DNA from: Archegozetes longisetosus | Lineage: Eukaryota > Arthropoda > Arachnida > Sarcoptiformes > Trhypochthoniidae | Length of the DNA: 64,000 nucleotides | Direction of reading: 5' to 3' | Assembly (NCBI GenBank): GCA_018873245.2 | Contig: JAEMBT020000005.1 | Location: 724,001 to 788,000 of the forward strand | In this document: one piece after another, positions 1 through 11,678 of the stretch | Position numbering within the stretch: position 1 is the first letter of the stretch | How the letters are laid out: each line of letters begins with the position of its first letter | The notes under the pieces: generated by a model | The model's database searches: none | Told to the model about the DNA's origin: nothing | The model's input: the letters and a program-made list of their open reading frames with translations, nothing else | Made by a program: the position numbers and the translations under genes

Positions 1-379
1 GTTTTGGTAATGGAGTCGTTATATCTGTTAATTTATTGAAACATAAATTCATTAATTTATTGAACATTCATAAGAATAAACATTTATTTAAATACCTTTT
101 TCTATAATAATTAAGTTTTCAATAATACTGTTGATGTCTTTGTGTTCTTCTAATAACTTATTTGATGTATTGTTTGTATAAAAAGTGCATTCTTTTATTA
201 ATAGAAAATATAAATTATTAGACATTTATTTATTGAACAATTCAATTCAGTTAAGAGTAATTACTTTTCAATAATTGATCGATTAATAGAAGTCTTGTTT
301 TATTATCTCTTAGGCTCAATTCTTTTATCAAATTTTCAGTTTCTTTAACTTTTTTACGGGACTGCTTAGACTTTGTCAT
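1..379 (-). CDS. unrecognised spliced gene, 5' part only (leaves window at left edge)
   Basis: I do not recognise this gene. The ATG (379-377) opens a Lys/Arg-rich start (MTKSKQSRKKVK) followed by a probably helical stretch (NLIKELSLRDNKTRLLLIDQ). Three exons join cleanly on the minus strand: exon 1 379-265 ends at GTAATT in phase 1; exon 2 191-96 has a TTTCTATTAATAAAAG acceptor and a GTATTT donor, also phase 1; exon 3 starts at 24 after AACAG and is cut by the window edge. The open frame through three consistent phase-1 junctions is the main evidence, since each exon alone is too short to stand out. About 78 residues are visible: basic N-terminus, then a charged, leucine-rich helical region, with no membrane segment or catalytic motif. 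It is divergent from OGFOD2, with about 280 bp between the two start codons, so the pair may share a promoter. Without splicing, the first exon would read to a stop at 251 as a 42-residue ORF. Confidence 0.5.
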
Positions 380-661
380 TATTTTATAACTTTTATGATA
401 GTTATAAGTGAATATAAATATCTTAAATATTTATTTTAATTAATAAATAAATGAATAACAATAATTAAGCGTTTGCTTAATTGCATAAGGCACACTTTTA
501 TGCAAACCTTAAATGGATAACAAAAACATAATCGATGTAAATATTGGACTGATTTTGCGCAAATACTTCTCTAATATCTATCGAAACATATGTTTGAGAC
601 TTAAAACAACTTTTAAGTCTTTCATTTTCATCAACTTTTACATTAAACTTCTTCAGAGAAT

Positions 662-1812
662 ATGGTAAGTGCTAACGATAATGCTTTCAACTAAATTATT
701 TGAACAAAGAATTTAATGAATTAATAACTTTTATATTGAAACAGTTCAATCGCTGCAAGTGTTTTCTCACAAATAACTATTTCTTATCTAAATATAAAAT
801 TCATGTCAAATATATAAATGATAATCAGTTTTGGTCTGATTTCGGAGAAAAGTTGGAGTCATTGGGCTGTGACAATGATCTCCAAAGATCTGAAGTAATG
901 GCAGTAATTAAGACTGAATTAAATCGTCGCCTAAACTTGGACATCGAGTCAGAAAAGCGCCGAAAATATATTGTCGATAATTATGTACCAAAACATCAAC
1001 AAATTTATTCATTGAAAGAAAGTTATTTCGATCCAGTCTTCTTAGACCTGGCCAATCGATGCAAAAGTGGTGATAGTTTAGAACAAAGTTTTGCCGTTAA
1101 TTAATACAATTAGTGATAGTAGAAGGATATATCAGTTCCCAGTTTTTACAAATGATTTTTGTGAAAAATTTATTGAAGAGATCGATAACTTCAACGACTC
1201 TCCGATGCCCAAGTCGAGACCAAATACTATGAACAACTACGGTATTAGTTTTAATAATTCTGACGAAAAAACATAAGAATCATATAGAATATAATGTAAC
1301 AAATCTTACTGTAAGGTGTTCTTCTTAATGAGCTGGGCTTTGATTCTGGATTCATAACACCACTTCGCGAAAATTACTTGAATCCAATCGCGAAAGTATT
1401 TTTTCCCGATTGGGTCGGAGACGGACTCGATTCTCATCGAGCCTTTACTGTTAAATACAAGTCAGGGGAAGACCGTGATCTGTTCACACACTTTGATAAC
1501 GCAGAGGTCACTTTAAACGTATGCATTGGAAAACAATTCGACGGAAGTGAACTTCATTTCGGACACTTTCGCAAAAATATAAACAATGATTTGTCACTTC
1601 TGTCTGTTTCAAACATAACCGGTTCTGGAGTTTTTCACTTGAGTCAACAAATGCATGGATCAGTTCCAATCACTGGTGGAGAGAGACATAATATTGTGAT
1701 TTGGATGCGATCTTCATCTATAAGAAATAAATTGTGCCCAATGTGTGACTCAGAACCCGTACTAGTAAAGGCTAACGGATTCGGTGATGGGTTTACTCAA
1801 ACTGTAACATGA
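662..1812 (+). CDS. OGFOD2: 2-oxoglutarate/Fe(II)-dependent oxygenase OGFOD2-like, with apparent frameshift
   Basis: This is an OGFOD2-type Fe(II)/2-oxoglutarate dioxygenase; the physiological substrate of the family is not firmly known. The N-terminal block (NRCKCFLTNNYFLSKY) and the central RPNTMNNYG block match OGFOD2 as I recall it. The catalytic domain shows the iron ligands HFD (H-x-D) and a distal His in MHGS, and a 2-oxoglutarate-binding Arg in ERHNIVIW. The C-terminal CPMC-x3-P and GFGDGFT are family hallmarks. Exons: the ATG at 662-664 is directly followed by GTAAGT, so exon 1 codes only Met; exon 2 is 745-1241 and exon 3 1316-1812, with the 1242-1315 intron in phase 1. Within exon 2 the frame changes near 1089-1092, at a TTTT run; dropping one T restores the expected reading. 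No GT-AG intron fits there. It may be an assembly error, a polymorphism or early decay. A poly(A) signal AATAAA lies at 1886-1891. Confidence 0.85.
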
Positions 1813-3189
1813 ATAATTATTATAATTTTCAATTTAAATCCAATTTATTTTGTTCAATTTTTATGATTTGTTATTTCGTGAAGAAAATAAAAAGATTTTG
1901 AATATTATAGAAATTTTAGGCTTTTAGTTGAATCGATTTGGATAAGTATTTTGCATTTAGCAATTTTTATTCAGTGATTTAAGGCTCAAATATTATGCAT
2001 AGAATGAAAAATTAGAAAACTTTTATCGATGCTACACAAGTTCGAAACTTTGGTCCCACTCAGGTTATTGATAAAGATTACCTCATCGGTCCTTCATTTA
2101 ATCACTTCTACTGATTTTTTATGATTTTAGATTGCAATTTGAGACAAGCAATCATTAGAAGTGATTGATCATTGATCAGTAGTCTTCATCAAAAACTTGA
2201 AGAAAAACAAAGTTCGACATTTGTGTAGCATTGATAAGATGTTTGTCTGCTTTACTCTATTTAGATTGTGGTAGTATTAAAAATTTCGCAAAAAGTTCTT
2301 AAAAGTCAATCACTTTTTCAACTTGATTCAATTGTGACAAAACAAGTTTCTAAAATAAATTAGTCAATCATTAATTATAGAACTTATGATTCAAAGTTAA
2401 GATCAAGGTAAGCTTTCGAGTGAAGTCGGAAGTGTTTTGAAACTGAACATCTATTGAATTGATTGCTAAGATTTGATGAATTACAGTTTTAATTATTCAC
2501 AATGTGGTCAATCAGAGTAATTAATCAAATGTTAAATAGAGGGCAATTTCAGGACCATCAGAAAATGAATAGTTTAGAATTGAGAGCTCAAAACTATTTT
2601 CTTTAGTTTCAGAACTTACTGCTGTATTCTAAGAGCACACGCAAGGGTTAGCTCACACTTAACGAGCAATTGAAGGACAATCCGCTTTTGAGAGAAAGCC
2701 CTAAGAATATAAAACTTGGGCTACATTCTGGAAACTTTAAAATATCACAAAAGTATATAATACTTCTGGATCATCTGCAACGAACCATTGCAATCGCCTT
2801 ATGTTGCGCAATTTGCAATCTTTCGAGAATATGGACCCTCGACTCTAGCTTCATATCTTACAATTTTGTTCTTGCTTTCACTCATATCTTCGAGTGCCAG
2901 ATCGACCGTTAAATAGTTAGTACTCAGGCATTTACTTAACACGTGTCTTGGAATAAAAAAGTAAAGTTCTAAACTGTTTAGTAATAAGAAATCGAGTCAT
3001 TTGTTCGTCAAACAAAAAAAATGTTTGTTTTGAAGTATTGCTTCAGTTTATTCGTCTTGTTCAATGGTTTTGACACCATTTTCAAAATCATGAATAATAA
3101 AGAAAATAGTGTCGATTTAACCAACATTCACTCAATTTTAACGCATAAGCCCAACTCCCTTTCAGGAGACTCACTCGATCGAGCCCCAT
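1813..3189. other. intergenic, no gene supported
   Basis: AT-rich sequence downstream of OGFOD2. It holds the OGFOD2 poly(A) signal at 1886-1891. An 80-codon open frame at 2670-2912 starts with a non-ATG codon, has no family likeness and no compositional change, and I do not call it. Confidence 0.6.
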
Positions 3190-3340
3190 TTACAGAGTAA
3201 GTCTTTCGAGGCGGTTATAACCGAGGACATGGGGCCATAGGGGCAGCACGCCACTGTCAAAGAAGTATAGCGACTACGAGGTTCGAACCTAGGACCTCCT
3301 GCCCCAAGTTCGACTCTAACCACTACACTTTAGTAGTACT
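3190..3340 (-). repeat. tRNA-derived SINE-like element (tRNA-like head)
   Basis: On the minus strand this reads as a degenerate tRNA. A box A-like GTAGTGGTTAGA (plus 3315-3326) lies ahead of a box B-like GGTTCGAAC (plus 3281-3289). Five acceptor-like bases at each end can pair (ACTAC at 3337-3333 with GTAGT at 3277-3273). The T stem is poor and the anticodon arm is not convincing, so it is not a working tRNA gene. The block is much richer in G+C than its surroundings and continues past the tRNA-like part to about 3190 with unrelated sequence, as expected for a SINE with a tRNA head and a separate body. I see no target-site duplication and no second copy in the window, so the repeat status is inferred. 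Confidence 0.45.
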
Positions 3341-3742
3341 AGTCTAACTTATATTGTTCATAATGATTATGGTTACGAAACGATTGACATGTACTTGAGT
3401 GAGTCATTGTTTCAAACAAACAACTATTGGTACACTCGGTTTCAATAATATATGTAAGCATCTCATCCCATGATGATGCGTGAGGAGTAAAGTTTGTAGG
3501 GCTGGATTAGTAATTATTTCTTTTATATGCGGACTAATAGTTTTAATGCACATTTACTAACCAAATAGAGTTGAAAAATATAAACTTTGAATTTGACTAA
3601 AAGTTTGATTGCTTATAATTAAGTTCATATTTTATTCGAATAAAATGTGAACTTTTTGTATGAGTAAAAACTTTGAAATATATATTTGCAATGACTAATT
3701 AATAAAACTCAATGATATTAATATTTCGATATTTGATTATAT

Positions 3743-4634
3743 ATGTTACCCTTAGTTTGCTCCCAAAGTTATCTCTGGTTAATCCGAGATCATCACACAT
3801 ATTATTGGAACCGAGTGTACGACTGCATGCAATTAGATACTAGTATTGTGTCAAACATTGCATTCAATTATAGTAACCAAAATTATTATTTTGATTATCA
3901 AAACAGTTTTTATGATGAGCAAAATCTCTTCGATCAATCATTTAACTCATTTGACGACAACAATAATGGTGTGAATGGTTTCAATCATAATGCAGTACAT
4001 AATTTCGAAATGAATATTTGATTAATAGTTCACAAACTTTTAGTGTTGCAATAGATTCCAATTTAAGTCCAAACTTGCATTCAGTACAGCTTTAATTGAA
4101 TTTCAAAAACCTATGCTCGGATCGCAGATAATTATAGTTGACAAAATTGCGCAAAACAGACAGCATTGAATGAAATGTCTGGATTCTAGAATCTGTACAG
4201 GAAATGTCGCGAACATCGGCAGAGATTGAAGATACGTCTAGCGTACTGATCACAAATGAATGTCGTAAATATTGAACTGAAGAAGATGCAAATCAATTGA
4301 TGATTGAAACCAATCGCAATCAGTGTTATGTTAGTAATTATTTCGAAGATCACATTGAAGTCAATCAGAAGAAGGTTGCTGTCACACAAAATCCAAATCG
4401 AGCAAAACATTCAAATAGTGGAGCTTCAGAGAGAGGAAAAGTTTTAATAAGTTACTGAAAGAAAGACGTGAACGCAATCGAATCGCTTCAATAAAATACA
4501 GAGATAGAAAGATTCGACAAATTAATGAATCGCAAAACAAAGTGTCACAGCTTTCAAACAAAATCGTCAATCTTCAAATCGAATTAATTAGATTACGTAA
4601 ACAAACAAGCCATATACCCAAATGTTCAATTTGA
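3743..4634 (+). pseudogene. broken bZIP transcription factor locus
   Basis: The end of this region codes a clear bZIP domain: basic region RRERNRIASIKYRDRK followed by a leucine-zipper-like helix with Leu/Ile/Val at heptad spacing, ending at TGA 4632-4634. The basic region resembles the ATF4/CEBP groups most, but I cannot place the subfamily. Upstream the reading is interrupted. An ATG frame from 4204 meets an in-frame TGA at 4273-4275 and continues with acidic/Asn-rich sequence to about 4440. There one extra base in the AAAA run 4437-4440 would be needed to enter the bZIP frame. Further upstream, 3743-4021 is an Asn/Phe/Tyr/Asp-rich segment like an activation domain, with another frame change just after it. 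I found no GT-AG intron removing these breaks. It is either a decaying copy or a real gene hit by several consensus errors. The bZIP part is certain; treating everything from 3743 as one locus is inference. Confidence 0.5.
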
Positions 4635-6098
4635 AGCATCAGTTCAACGGATGTCTGATTAATCCCAGAAAATGATTTATTTATACTGAGGCATATTTTG
4701 CATTGAATATCTCGTTGTTTTCCTACTTAAAGCTTAGCAAATTATATGTAAATCTCATATTTGATAATTAGACTATTAATTAATTTATTGTAACCTTTTG
4801 TGTCTCGAGCTTAAAATAGATGTTCAAATTTTTTCTCGTTTCTAACTCTTATCATTATGTGATATGTTTTGTGGCACTATTACAACATTGTTGACACTGT
4901 GCGACAATAGTGCTAACTATAACAATCTTTGAAGGATTTCAGCTAGCACCCAATGTCGTTCCGTGCTTTTATGCCAAATTTCAAAACAATCTTAAACAAC
5001 TTTTTAGACTTTCCATTCCTATTATCTTTTGTTTCTTAAAAAATAAAATTCTTTTGTTGGCTCATCCAATCTTAGTAACACGTCATGTCTTCTCAGCTAA
5101 CAGATCGTACTGTAGTTCTTCCAATCTTAAAACATTTAATTTACCATTTTGAGTCACATAATCTTTTTTGCTTGATTTTCAATTTAAACTTGACCAAAAA
5201 TGTTTCAATTTGATTACACTTTAGGTATTAATGAGATAATTTTGAACAAATCGTCGCTTTGCAACTATATTGTCGTATTTGTAATGCTATTTCAATGAGA
5301 GATACGACGAAATGGTTTTGAAACGTTAATTAGTTTCTATGAGTTTTGAAAAACTCTTACAACTCATTATGTTTTATCAAACGGTCCAAACTATTTAAAG
5401 TTTAAAAGTTTACTTAACGTCAAAAGTTGAAGAAGACATAAATTTTAATTTTAAAAGATGAGCTAATTTTTTGTGAAGCGGAACTCTTTCAAGAGAATTC
5501 ATCACATAATTGGCTTGAGTCCCAAAATGTGAAACTTTTTAAGTGCCAAAAAGTGTAAAACGATAAAAGCCGAAAGGCTAAGAGATAAGCTAAAAATTTG
5601 TCTCAGACCTTACGTAATATAGATGTAACGTAATACAAAATAGTTTAACACTTTTGTTTAAAGCGTATTGTAATTAGCGCTAAATCTATTCTAATAGCGC
5701 ATTGTATCGAAAATTTCTATACAATAGTTCAAAAGTGAAACGCTATTCGCGGATGTGTAGCGTAACATTAGATCTATAGTCATGTGATGTTTGCTTCACT
5801 CAAAGGTAACTATAAATTGAGTTTAGATTTTAATTTAAATTCAGACTTAAATCTCGTTTAGTATGAAGACTATTATGAATAAAATGTGCTGAAATTGGAC
5901 GCAAAACATCTATATATTTAAAACAAGCTTTGTTTTTGATTTGTCATTTAAATCTAGTATATTTTAAGCAAATCTGATTTGAGTCGTTGTTCATAATTAT
6001 TTAAATCCAAACTAAAGTGAATTAAATGCGAAAATATTTATGCAATTGATTAGTAGATTGTAAGTAATAGGTCTTAAAAGTAATGATAATTGTTGAAA
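4635..6098. other. intergenic, no gene supported
   Basis: AT-rich sequence between the bZIP locus and the ApaH-like phosphatase gene. An 80-codon open frame at 4910-5152 uses a non-ATG start and shows no recognisable domain. I see no RNA gene here. Confidence 0.6.
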
Positions 6099-7046
6099 AT
6101 GGTGGCACTTTTATCGCATATTATCGGTTCGTTTCGATATATTATTTCATCAATCATTCCATCGCTATCTATACCTAAAGACTACTCAACCACCGCGACG
6201 ACTACACTTGAGCATCCCTGGAATATTCCACTGCCACAAATTATTCATCAGGAATTGACTCAAGATTTTATCAATCAATTCAATGAAGTCCTAGTCATTG
6301 GTGATGTTCACGGATGTTATGACGAATTGGTACAATTAATGACACAAATCAATAACAATAATAAGGAAAATGTCGATTTGAATAGTACAAATTATAACGC
6401 GAATGATAGTAATAATAATATTAATAACAATCGAATACTTAAACTGTTTGTCGGAGATCTCGTTAATAAAGGGCCCAAGAGCAAAGAGGTTATTCAGTTT
6501 ATGATCGATAATAGCGATAGTTGTCTATCAGTTCGCGGAAATCACGACGAAGTGGTTATAAGAGAATATTTGAAGTATGAGAGAGACGGAGAACTAGCAC
6601 TAAGCGATCAGAACAAATGGATAAAGGAATTGACGCCCAAACAAATCAATTATTTGATTTCAATGTCATATACAATACGTATTCCAAGTCTTAACCTGAT
6701 ATTAGTTCACGCCGGACTCACTCCCGGAGTCCCGCTTCAATCACAAAAAATTAAAGATATGGTTGGTATGAGAAATTTATTAATTAGTGACGATGGTTTC
6801 AGAGCTACTTCTGACGACAAAGAAGGCGAGCCCTGGGCTCCCAAGTGGTCAGGACCTGAACACATCTATTTCGGACACGACGCCAAGCGTAAATTACAAC
6901 TCAATAGATATACGACTGGATTAGACACCGGATGTGTCTATGGAAATTCTTTGACTTCAGTCTTCGTTTCTGGACTAAGAGAAGGAACTTTGTTCACTGT
7001 TAAAGCAAACAAAATTCACAGCCAACCGAAAGGACCGATTGTTTGA
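6099..7046 (+). CDS. ApaH-like metallophosphoesterase (ALPH family), single exon
   Basis: A 315-residue calcineurin-like metallophosphoesterase of the bacterial ApaH-like type. The metal-binding motifs appear in order: GDVHG, GDLVNKGP (the ApaH version of GDxxDRG), GNHD, a distal VHAG and GHD. Family members hydrolyse dinucleoside polyphosphates, mRNA cap structures (trypanosome ALPH1) or polyphosphate (yeast Ppn2); the substrate here cannot be read from sequence. Between the first two motifs is an Asn-rich low-complexity insertion (roughly residues 85-112). The first 30 residues are hydrophobic with few charges (MVALLSHIIGSFRYIISS) and could be a targeting or anchor segment. I chose the ATG at 6099; the frame is open slightly further upstream but without ATG. 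The gene has no intron, unlike most neighbours. A poly(A) signal is at 7212-7217, and kaptin starts about 200 bp downstream on the same strand. Confidence 0.85.
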   Translation: MVALLSHIIGSFRYIISSIIPSLSIPKDYSTTATTTLEHPWNIPLPQIIHQELTQDFINQFNEVLVIGDVHGCYDELVQLMTQINNNNKENVDLNSTNYNANDSNNNINNNRILKLFVGDLVNKGPKSKEVIQFMIDNSDSCLSVRGNHDEVVIREYLKYERDGELALSDQNKWIKELTPKQINYLISMSYTIRIPSLNLILVHAGLTPGVPLQSQKIKDMVGMRNLLISDDGFRATSDDKEGEPWAPKWSGPEHIYFGHDAKRKLQLNRYTTGLDTGCVYGNSLTSVFVSGLREGTLFTVKANKIHSQPKGPIV

Positions 7047-7250
7047 TTGATTTATATTTCCCTTTTCTAATGAGTGCTATTCTATTTTATTAATTTGAGT
7101 ATTTGTTCAATTGTTTTCTTCTGTATATACCTGAATATGAACTATTTCTTTTGTAATAAGTTTTACCGATTTTATCACAAAATGTATTCTTTGTTTTGCA
7201 TTGAATTTTCAAATAAATTGTTACTTTCAGGATAAATAAACAGCGTTTCA

Positions 7251-8905
7251 ATGGAGTCATTGAACTACTTTTCATTTCCGATTCAAAGTAATATCTACGG
7301 TTTGTCATGTTTGAAAACCGATGATGGAATCGATCGACTACTTGTCGCTACACTTGAAAAACAAATTTTCTGCATTGAAAGTCAACAAAATAAGTTTTCG
7401 TGTAGAGAAGTCCATTTCACTTACATTCCAAGTTAGAAAATTACTTTTAAGTTATTTAAAATTATTGTTAGAATTATTATTATCATATCAGTTAATTGTT
7501 AATTCTATTTTAAACTAAACCAATCCCAGACGGGGCAGACATCGTATCAATTGATGCGTTCAGGCGTTCACTGAATGGACACGACTTTGTGGTCGGAATT
7601 ACTTTTGTTAAAACAGATAAAGAAAATACCGAATTAACAGATGATAAAGGAGATAACCAAGAAAAATCAGCTGTTGATCATTATTATTTTAATATCTACG
7701 CCAGTCTCGTCACTCTGAATGACTTCGATCTAGATCATATCGCACGTAAGAAAAGCAATTTAAGCATTACTTAAACAATCGACAATTATTCATACAATTT
7801 TGTCTCAATTTTCCAGAGGACTGTCAAACTTTTGAAATCGATTTTGTTCCGTATCAACTCTATCACACAGAGTAATTAAAAGCTCAAATCAATAATCTTA
7901 TTTTAACTTACACTTTAACTGAAAGCACAATAAGGTATCTTAATTACTTCTAATTATATTATTTTGTAGATTATATATCGATAATACAGTCAATAGTAAG
8001 GAGCTCGTCTGGATTTTGAGTGGAAGTGATAGTTGTGCTCACATTTTTCGGGAAGATAAGGAAAAACAGTGTTTCTACGAAGAATCGGTTTCGACTTATT
8101 TTCCTGAGCTGTGTGGATTGCCGAGTATTGCGATGTGGATCGATATCTTCAACTTGGAAACAACTGATGGAATTAAGAGAATAACTGCAGTCGGTTGTGA
8201 GAACGGAATCGTACAGTTGTTTTTGGTTGAGTTTGATACTGAGACCTTTAAGCACGTAGTGACTAGTACGTGGAAATTAGAATATGATGGACCAGTTCTG
8301 TCCGTGCGCTTATTTACTGATCAAAACGATTCTCTGCTTAAAACTAGTGAATTCAAACAGAAACTGAAAGAAGCTCTCAATTTCAATATTGAAGATGATC
8401 GTTGTGTTCATCTTCTTGTAGTTAATTCTATTGAATCCTCAGTTGTATACAGAGACATTTTAACCAACGGATTATCTAATAGACTGGTTCTACCCAAGAG
8501 TAAGAAATGTGACTGTACAATAGCTTCATGTATTGCTGATATCGATATGGACGGAAATAATGAGATTGCAATTGGAACTTATGGTCACGTAAGCATAAAT
8601 TAAAATCAGTTTTAATTATGAGTAAAGCATTTCAATACATGTTTCAATGTGCATAATAATAGGAATTGATTGTTTATAAATTCGATAATGAAAGTGGTTC
8701 TTATGTCTTGCTTTGGGAAAAAGATTTTCCTCATTCGCTTCAAGCCATGGCATACGTCGATCTGACTGGAGATGGACTCAAAGAATTGGTTGTTTTGACA
8801 ACAAAAGGACTACATGTATTACAACATAACCTACAAAATGCTGCGGAGTTGTGTTACAAAAAAGTAGAAAATTTGCTCAAAAGGTTAGAAATGAGTAAAA
8901 CTTAA
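7251..8905 (+). CDS. KPTN: kaptin, subunit of the KICSTOR complex
   Basis: Kaptin, 437 residues over five exons (7251-7431, 7530-7745, 7817-7871, 7970-8588, 8663-8905), almost the same length as human kaptin (436). In vertebrates kaptin works with ITFG2, C12orf66 and SZT2 in KICSTOR, which holds GATOR1 on lysosomes and restrains mTORC1 when nutrients are low. Conserved blocks include SNIYGL, DIVSIDAF, VVGITF, HIAQDCQ across the exon 2/3 join, VVYRDILTNGL and AYVDLTGDGLKELVVL. The last block and DIDMDGNNEIAIGTYG look like FG-GAP/integrin-alpha-type blades, fitting a beta-propeller fold. All four introns are short (71-98 bp) and each join restores a block conserved in the human protein. The stop is 107 bp from the convergent MCM5 stop, and a poly(A) hexamer sits at 9003-9008. 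Confidence 0.95.
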
Positions 8906-9002
8906 GTGTATCAGACATTATGTGAATTGAAACTATTTTTGCTAATTTTTGGTTATTTTAAAGTAATATATTGAACAAACCTTATTTCATTCGAAAAGAT
9001 TG

Positions 9003-9008
9003 AATAAA
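9003..9008 (+). terminator. AATAAA poly(A) signal, probably for kaptin
   Basis: AATAAA about 98 nt past the kaptin stop codon and only four bases from the convergent MCM5 stop codon. Kaptin mRNA would therefore end at or inside the MCM5 coding end. Confidence 0.5.
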
Positions 9009-9012
9009 ATAA

Positions 9013-11678
<2,666 letters not shown>

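Noticed and set aside
1060..1125. A tiny intron to explain the OGFOD2 frame change
   Set aside because: All available AG acceptors leave the wrong phase for the available GT donors, and lengths would be 15-55 bp.
2670..2912. 80-codon open frame downstream of OGFOD2
   Set aside because: It has a non-ATG start, no splice context, no domain and the composition of translated intergenic DNA.
4186..4570. Two minus-strand open frames across the bZIP locus
   Set aside because: They are antisense shadows of the bZIP coding frame and have no family likeness.
4910..5152. 80-codon open frame
   Set aside because: Non-ATG start, Phe/Leu-rich AT-derived sequence, no support.
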